Source: Cytobacillus depressus (GTDB lineage: Bacteria > Bacillota > Bacilli > Bacillales > Cytobacillaceae). From it: a stretch of DNA of 64,000 nucleotides. The notes beneath the pieces are model-generated. The model had not been told where the DNA came from, did not search any database, and saw nothing but the letters and a program-made list of their open reading frames with translations. Positions 59,950 through 64,000 of the stretch are shown here, one piece after another (the stretch's first letter is position 1; every line of letters starts with the position of its first letter). The stretch is taken from assembly GCF_008923245.1 (NCBI RefSeq), contig NZ_WBOS01000002.1:186001-250000 (forward strand), read 5' to 3'. The position numbers were made by a program, and so were the translations under genes.

Positions 59950-60774
59950 TTATCTCATATGAAATTCACTTGGCTTTGGACCTTTACGCTCATCGCGATT
60001 TAGGTTATTAATTTCATCCATTTCATTAGTAGACAGCTCGAAATCAAATACATTGAAATTCTCTTCAATGCGGGATGGAGTAACCGATTTAGGAATAACA
60101 ATTGTATCCTTTTGCAAGTGCCAGCGTAAAACGGTTTGAGCAGCTGTTTTCCCATGCTTCGCTGCGATATTTTTAATCGTTTCATTTTGCAGCACTTCTC
60201 CGCCTTGATGAAGCGGGCTCCATGCTTCTACAAAAATCTCATGTTTCGCACAAAATTCTTTTAACTCGTTTTGCGCAAGGAATGGATGACATTCAATTTG
60301 ATTTAATACTGGCTTAATTTCACATTCTTTTAAGATGCGATCAAGATGTTCTAGCTCAAAATTACACACGCCAATCGCCTTTACCCGGCCGTCTTTATAA
60401 AGCTGTTCCAGTGCTTTATAAGTTTCTACATATTGATCGAATTCAGGTGTTGGCCAATGAATTAAGTATAGGTCAACATAATCAAGCCCTAGTCTTTCTA
60501 AGCTTTCATCGTAAGCGCGTAATGTGTTGTCAAAGCCTTGATCGCTATTCCAAACCTTTGTCGTAATAAAGAGCTCTTCTCGAGGAATCCCTGACTCTTT
60601 AATTGCTTTTCCGACACCATTTTCATTCTTATAAATCATAGCTGTATCAATTGATCTGTAGCCTACTTCTAAAGCTTTTGCGACTGATTCAGCTGCCTGT
60701 TCGTCTTCCACCTGCCACACACCATAACCAAGCTGAGGCATTTTTAAGCCGTTATTTAACGTTACAAAATTCAT
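59950..60774 (-). CDS. Aldo/keto reductase
   Basis: 274 residues, AKR5-like (YvgN/YtbE subgroup). Catalytic tetrad: Asp in 'GYRSIDTAMIYKNE' (D, Y), Lys in 'TTKVWNSDQG', His in 'YLIHWPTP'. NADPH-binding 'IPKSVTPSRIEENFNVFDF'. Likely reduces methylglyoxal, glyoxal or small aldehydes. It converges with allK and is separated from the ndh unit by a 418-base promoter region. No evidence of a direct role in allantoin breakdown. Confidence 0.92.
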   Translation of the reverse strand: MNFVTLNNGLKMPQLGYGVWQVEDEQAAESVAKALEVGYRSIDTAMIYKNENGVGKAIKESGIPREELFITTKVWNSDQGFDNTLRAYDESLERLGLDYVDLYLIHWPTPEFDQYVETYKALEQLYKDGRVKAIGVCNFELEHLDRILKECEIKPVLNQIECHPFLAQNELKEFCAKHEIFVEAWSPLHQGGEVLQNETIKNIAAKHGKTAAQTVLRWHLQKDTIVIPKSVTPSRIEENFNVFDFELSTNEMDEINNLNRDERKGPKPSEFHMR

Positions 60775-61192
60775 CTTTCACATCTCCCATCTGTATGTAC
60801 TATGTTAATAAACATTATATAAATCAAAAGATCTTATCCTTATTGTAAATTAAATAATAATTATTTTCCAATATTTTCACTATGAAGGTCAAAGTTAATG
60901 CTAGTTTAGGCTATTTTTCCTTCTGAGGGGCAACACAGCCTTTGACTTTTTAAAATTACACCTATTGACAACTTTGAGGCAATGAATATATGAAAATTGT
61001 AATTGATATTATTCAAAATAAGTCGTATAGTAGTTTTGATGGTGACTGAGGGAAAAACCGGATGTATATTTAGTAAAACTCTGGTACTAATATTATTAGG
61101 TTTGTTTTCTATACTTACTTTTGTGAAATATCACACAAGACAGAATTTTCCTTCGGTTTATAGTAAAATATTTACATAAAGGGGAAGAGGAC
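60775..61192. other. Intergenic region AKR / yjlC
   Basis: 418 bases holding the two divergent promoters. The only clear element is the Rex box at 61121-61138. No other gene or riboswitch is seen. Confidence 0.5.
61121..61138 (+). promoter_or_regulatory. Rex operator upstream of yjlC-ndh
   Basis: TTGTGAAATATCACACAA matches TTGTGAA-N4-TTCACAA except for two bases in the right arm. In B. subtilis yjlC-ndh is a known Rex target: high NADH releases Rex and induces the NADH dehydrogenase. Confidence 0.88.
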
Positions 61193-61627
61193 ATGACTGC
61201 AACGCTTACTCAACCAAAACCTGAACAAGAACTTGTGTCGTATCAAGATAAACTCGATATTCTTGATCAGCTTTTAAAGCCTGAGGTACAAGATTCCTTA
61301 ACAACATTAGTAGAACAGCTGCCAAAATTAACTGAGCTCGTGACGATTTTAAACAAGTCATATGACTTTGCTCAATCTGTGGCAACTGATGAAGTATTAA
61401 AGAATGATACAGTAAGCGCAATTACTGAAATTGCTAATCCAATTAAGGACACTGTTAAGCAAATCGCTGCTACGGCTATCGAAGCAAAAGATCGTGCGGA
61501 TGAAAGCCATGAAGTTATTGGGTTATTCGGAGTATTAAAGATGCTGAAAGACCCTCAAGCACAGAAGCTTTTCCGTTTCGTTAACGCTTATCTTCAAATC
61601 ACTTCAGAGAAGAATAGCCAACAATAA
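61193..61627 (+). CDS. yjlC: DUF1641 protein YjlC
   Basis: 144 residues, mostly helical, no signal or TM. 'LLKPEVQDSLTTLVEQLPKLTELVT' and C-terminal 'IGLFGVLKMLKDPQAQKLFRFVNAYL' are the DUF1641 pattern. 36 bases upstream of ndh with its own site GGGGAAGAGG, same operon as in B. subtilis. Function unknown; linkage and co-regulation suggest an accessory factor for Ndh. Confidence 0.9.
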   Translation: MTATLTQPKPEQELVSYQDKLDILDQLLKPEVQDSLTTLVEQLPKLTELVTILNKSYDFAQSVATDEVLKNDTVSAITEIANPIKDTVKQIAATAIEAKDRADESHEVIGLFGVLKMLKDPQAQKLFRFVNAYLQITSEKNSQQ

Positions 61628-61663
61628 TTCTTTTAATACAACTAGTTAAGGACGGGATAAAAC

Positions 61664-62845
61664 ATGTCAAAACATATCGTGATCATAGGGGCAGGTTATG
61701 GCGGAGTACTATCAGCTTTAACTGTTCGTAAATATTTAAATAGTGATGAAGCATATGTAACTGTAGTTAATCAATACCCAACACATCAAATTATTACAGA
61801 GCTACACCGTCTTGCAGGGGGAACAATCTCTGAGAAGGCTATTTCTATGCCTTTAGAAAAGCTATTCAAAGGCAAAGATATTAATGTAAAAATTGCTAAA
61901 GTTGAATCATTCTCTGTTGATCAAAAGACAGTTGCGCTTGATGATGGTTCAACATTAACATATGACGCTCTTGTTGTTTCTCTTGGAAGTAAAACAGGCT
62001 ACTTCGGAATTCCTGGCTTGGAAGAAAACAGCATGGTGTTAAAGTCTGTGGATGATGCGAATAAAATTTTCAATCATATCGTTGACAGAATTAAAGAATA
62101 CAGCAAAACGAAGAACGAAGCAGATGCGACGATTGTTATCGGCGGCGGTGGCTTAACTGGTGTTGAGCTAGTTGGGGAAATCGTTGATAATATGCCAAAA
62201 ATCGCAAAAAGCTATGGCGTAAATCCGAAAGATTTAAAAATCAAGCTTGTTGAAGCGGGTCCAAAGATTCTTCCAGTATTGCCAGACCATTTAATCGAGC
62301 GTGCAACTACTAGCTTAGAAGGTCGCGGAGTTGAATTCTTAACAGGTCTTCCTGTGACAAATGTTAACGGCAATGTAATCGACCTGAAAGATGGTACACA
62401 AATTACAGCCAATACATTTGTTTGGACTGGCGGTGTTCAAGCTCTTCCAATTGTTGAACAATCTGGACTTGCTTGTGATCGCGGCCGTGCAACTGTTAAT
62501 GAATTCCTTCAATCATCATCTCACCCTGACGTGTTTGTTGCCGGTGACAGTGCAGTGGCATTCCCTGAAGAAGGTGGCCGTCCATATGCGCCAACCGCTC
62601 AAAATGCATGGCAAATGGGTGAGCTAGTAGGCTACAACTTATTTGCATACTTCCAAGATAAAGATTTTGAAAAGTTTGCCCCAGTTAACTCTGGTACACT
62701 AGCTAGTCTTGGCCGCAAAGATGCTGTAGCGACAATTGGTGCTAACGAAACATCACTAAAAGGACTTCCTGCATCTCTTATGAAGGAAGCAAGTAATGTT
62801 CGCTATTATACACATATTAAAGCGTTATATACTTTGGCATACTAA
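61664..62845 (+). CDS. ndh: Type II NADH:menaquinone dehydrogenase
   Basis: Non-proton-pumping respiratory NADH dehydrogenase on the inner face of the membrane. 393 residues (B. subtilis Ndh 392). FAD site 'IGAGYGGVLSALTVRKY', NADH site 'VIGGGGLTGVELVGEIVD', second FAD motif 'DVFVAGDSAVAF', and C-terminal amphipathic 'YYTHIKALYTLAY' that anchors it to the membrane. Passes electrons from NADH to menaquinone and is regulated by Rex. Confidence 0.96.
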   Translation: MSKHIVIIGAGYGGVLSALTVRKYLNSDEAYVTVVNQYPTHQIITELHRLAGGTISEKAISMPLEKLFKGKDINVKIAKVESFSVDQKTVALDDGSTLTYDALVVSLGSKTGYFGIPGLEENSMVLKSVDDANKIFNHIVDRIKEYSKTKNEADATIVIGGGGLTGVELVGEIVDNMPKIAKSYGVNPKDLKIKLVEAGPKILPVLPDHLIERATTSLEGRGVEFLTGLPVTNVNGNVIDLKDGTQITANTFVWTGGVQALPIVEQSGLACDRGRATVNEFLQSSSHPDVFVAGDSAVAFPEEGGRPYAPTAQNAWQMGELVGYNLFAYFQDKDFEKFAPVNSGTLASLGRKDAVATIGANETSLKGLPASLMKEASNVRYYTHIKALYTLAY

Positions 62846-62850
62846 AAAAA

Positions 62851-62931
62851 AATGCGGAAGCGCCTCGATGGAAAAACATCGACTAAAAGCCGAGACGTCT
62901 TGTACGTCGGGGATAGGCGCTGAAGCTAGAC
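62851..62931 (+). repeat. Intergenic repeat family B, short copy
   Basis: AATGCGGAAGCGCC ... GGCGCTGAAGCTAGAC, 81 bases, directly after ndh. GCGCC and GGCGC arms make it hairpin-forming. Confidence 0.65.
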
Positions 62932-62945
62932 AATAGAAAAAGACA

Positions 62946-62982
62946 GCAGGCAGAATTTATCTCGCCTGCTGTCTTTTATTTT
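62946..62982 (-). terminator. pepT/ndh convergent terminator
   Basis: GACAGCAGGC...GCCTGCTGTC perfect stem with an A run on one side and a TTTTATTTT run on the other, so it works in both directions. Confidence 0.85.
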
Positions 62983-62984
62983 AA

Positions 62985-64000
62985 TTATAAACCTTCTCCC
63001 TGTTCTTCAAACAGCTTTACAATATTAACAATGACACTCACTGCTTTTTCCATATTATCAACAGAAATATATTCATACTTACCGTGATAGTTTTCGCCAC
63101 CAGTGAATATATTTGGGGTTGGCAGTCCCATATAGGAAAGCTGTGAGCCGTCTGTGCCGCCGCGAATTGGCTTAATAATTGGGCTAATATCTAACATTTC
63201 CATTGCTTTGTGGGCAATGTCGACAATTTCCTTAACAGGTTCAATTTTTTCCTTCATATTGTAATATTGATCATTCATTTCAAGAATGATATTTTTGCTG
63301 CCATATTTATTCTGCAGCTCATTTACGATTTCTTGTAAATTGTTTTTTCTAGCATTGAATTTTTCTTTATCGAAATCACGAATAATATAGCTTAGCTTTG
63401 TTTCTTCAACATCACCATTTACAGAGAGAAGATGATAGAAGCCTTCATAACCTTCTGTCAATTCAGGTGCTTCGTCGGCAGGCAGCTTTGCGTTTAATTC
63501 CATTGCAATTTTGGCTGAATTCACCATTTTGCCTTTCGCGGTCCCGGGATGAATATTATTCCCCTTTACCGTGATTTTTGCAGCCGCAGCATTGAAGCTC
63601 TCATATTCAAGCTCGCCAAGTGGTCCGCCGTCCATTGTATAAGCATATTTTGCATTGAAGGCTGCGACATCAAATTTATGTGGGCCTCTGCCAATTTCTT
63701 CATCAGGAGTAAAGGCCACTCTAATTTTTCCATGCTTAATTTCCGGATGATTAATTAAGTATGCCATCGCCGTCATAATTTCAGCAATACCAGCTTTATT
63801 ATCCGCTCCAAGCAATGTGGTCCCATCAGTAGTAATTAGAGTGTGCCCTTTATATAGGCTCAAGCTCGGGAAGTCACTTGGGGAAAGAACAATATGTAAA
63901 TCTTTATTCAAGCTAATTTCATTTCCATCATAGTTCTCATGAATTTGCGGTTTTACATTCGCTCCAGTAAAATCAGTAGCTGTATCTAAATGAGCTAAAA
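62985..64000 (-). CDS. pepT: Peptidase T (partial, 5' end outside window)
   Basis: Tripeptidase of family M20B that removes the N-terminal residue from tripeptides; two zinc ions. 338 residues are visible; the frame stays open to the window edge ('[19 protein letters not shown]' keeps the metal-binding His), so about 70 residues are missing. Other ligands: 'GADNKAG', 'TPDEEIGRG', '[14 protein letters not shown]'. C-terminal '[33 protein letters not shown]' holds the last His. An internal ATG at 63911 is not the true start. Confidence 0.95.
   Translation of the reverse strand, partial: LAHLDTATDFTGANVKPQIHENYDGNEISLNKDLHIVLSPSDFPSLSLYKGHTLITTDGTTLLGADNKAGIAEIMTAMAYLINHPEIKHGKIRVAFTPDEEIGRGPHKFDVAAFNAKYAYTMDGGPLGELEYESFNAAAAKITVKGNNIHPGTAKGKMVNSAKIAMELNAKLPADEAPELTEGYEGFYHLLSVNGDVEETKLSYIIRDFDKEKFNARKNNLQEIVNELQNKYGSKNIILEMNDQYYNMKEKIEPVKEIVDIAHKAMEMLDISPIIKPIRGGTDGSQLSYMGLPTPNIFTGGENYHGKYEYISVDNMEKAVSVIVNIVKLFEEQGEGL

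Noticed and set aside
59906..61192. Right-hand att site matching the tRNA-Val 3' end
   Set aside because: No recognisable copy of the tRNA 3' segment was found, and no integrase gene is in the window.
1..64000. CRISPR arrays, prophage or transposase genes
   Set aside because: No regularly spaced repeats, phage structural genes or transposase motifs were seen on either strand.

Overview
The window is low-GC chromosomal DNA of a spore-forming member of the Bacillaceae. The evidence is a long run of genes in the Bacillus subtilis order (oppABCDF, spx, mecA, coiA, pepF, yizD-roxS-spxH, yjbI to yjbQ, cotO, cotZ, yjcA, spoVIF, yjcD, yjcF, yjcG, yjcH), strong GGAGG-type ribosome binding sites, spore coat and spoVA genes, and a yjlC-ndh pair. 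The species cannot be fixed from the sequence. I see no prophage, CRISPR array or insertion sequence.

Layout. 1-4.6 kb: oligopeptide ABC transporter opp (oppA cut by the window start). 4.7-11.5 kb: a small membrane protein, spx, mecA, a cardiolipin synthase, coiA, pepF. 11.5-13.5 kb: small membrane gene yizD, the sRNA RoxS with a Rex operator and its own promoter and terminator, then spxH-yjbI. 13.7-22.8 kb: lytic transglycosylase, CYTH protein, yjbL, RelQ-type (p)ppGpp synthetase, NAD kinase, RluD-family pseudouridine synthase, prpE, mgtE, and a cation/proton antiporter. 23-28.2 kb: a sporulation block (cotO, cotZ, yjcA, a second-type spoVA operon with a YhcN-like lipoprotein, a YjcZ-like mini-protein, spoVIF). 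28.2-32.9 kb: a UvrD-type helicase with a CoiA-like zinc module, an orphan small gene, and yjcF, yjcG, yjcH. 33.1-36.1 kb: a glutamine-type polar amino acid ABC transporter. 36.3 kb: tRNA-Val(GAC).

36.8-59.9 kb is the accessory part and the most interesting: a 23-kb allantoin catabolic region. It carries a RidA protein, two NCS1 permeases (one AllW/PucI-like) whose promoter regions are duplicated copies of one another, two different allantoinases, two PucR regulators, an NCS2 permease, an alpha/beta hydrolase, allantoate amidohydrolase (AllC), ureidoglycine aminohydrolase (AllE), two tandem ureidoglycolate dehydrogenases (AllD), AllF (FdrA), AllG (DUF1116), a detached AllH (DUF2877) and a catabolic carbamate kinase (AllK). 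Together these predict allantoin -> allantoate -> ureidoglycine -> ureidoglycolate -> oxalurate -> oxamate + carbamoyl phosphate -> ATP + NH3 + CO2. This is the enterobacterial oxamate branch rather than the B. subtilis PucG/glyoxylate branch. No uricase, xanthine dehydrogenase, pucG or glyoxylate genes are in the window.

60-64 kb returns to household genes: an aldo/keto reductase, yjlC-ndh (type II NADH dehydrogenase) behind a clear Rex box, and pepT (cut by the window end).

Scattered through the intergenic spaces are three families of imperfect GC-rich or palindromic repeats: family A at 15.0, 22.9, 36.5 and 58.8 kb; family B at 11.6, 17.4 and 62.9 kb; family C at 30.6 and 49.0 kb. Each family includes full-length and internally deleted copies. 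Several spurious open frames lie inside them.
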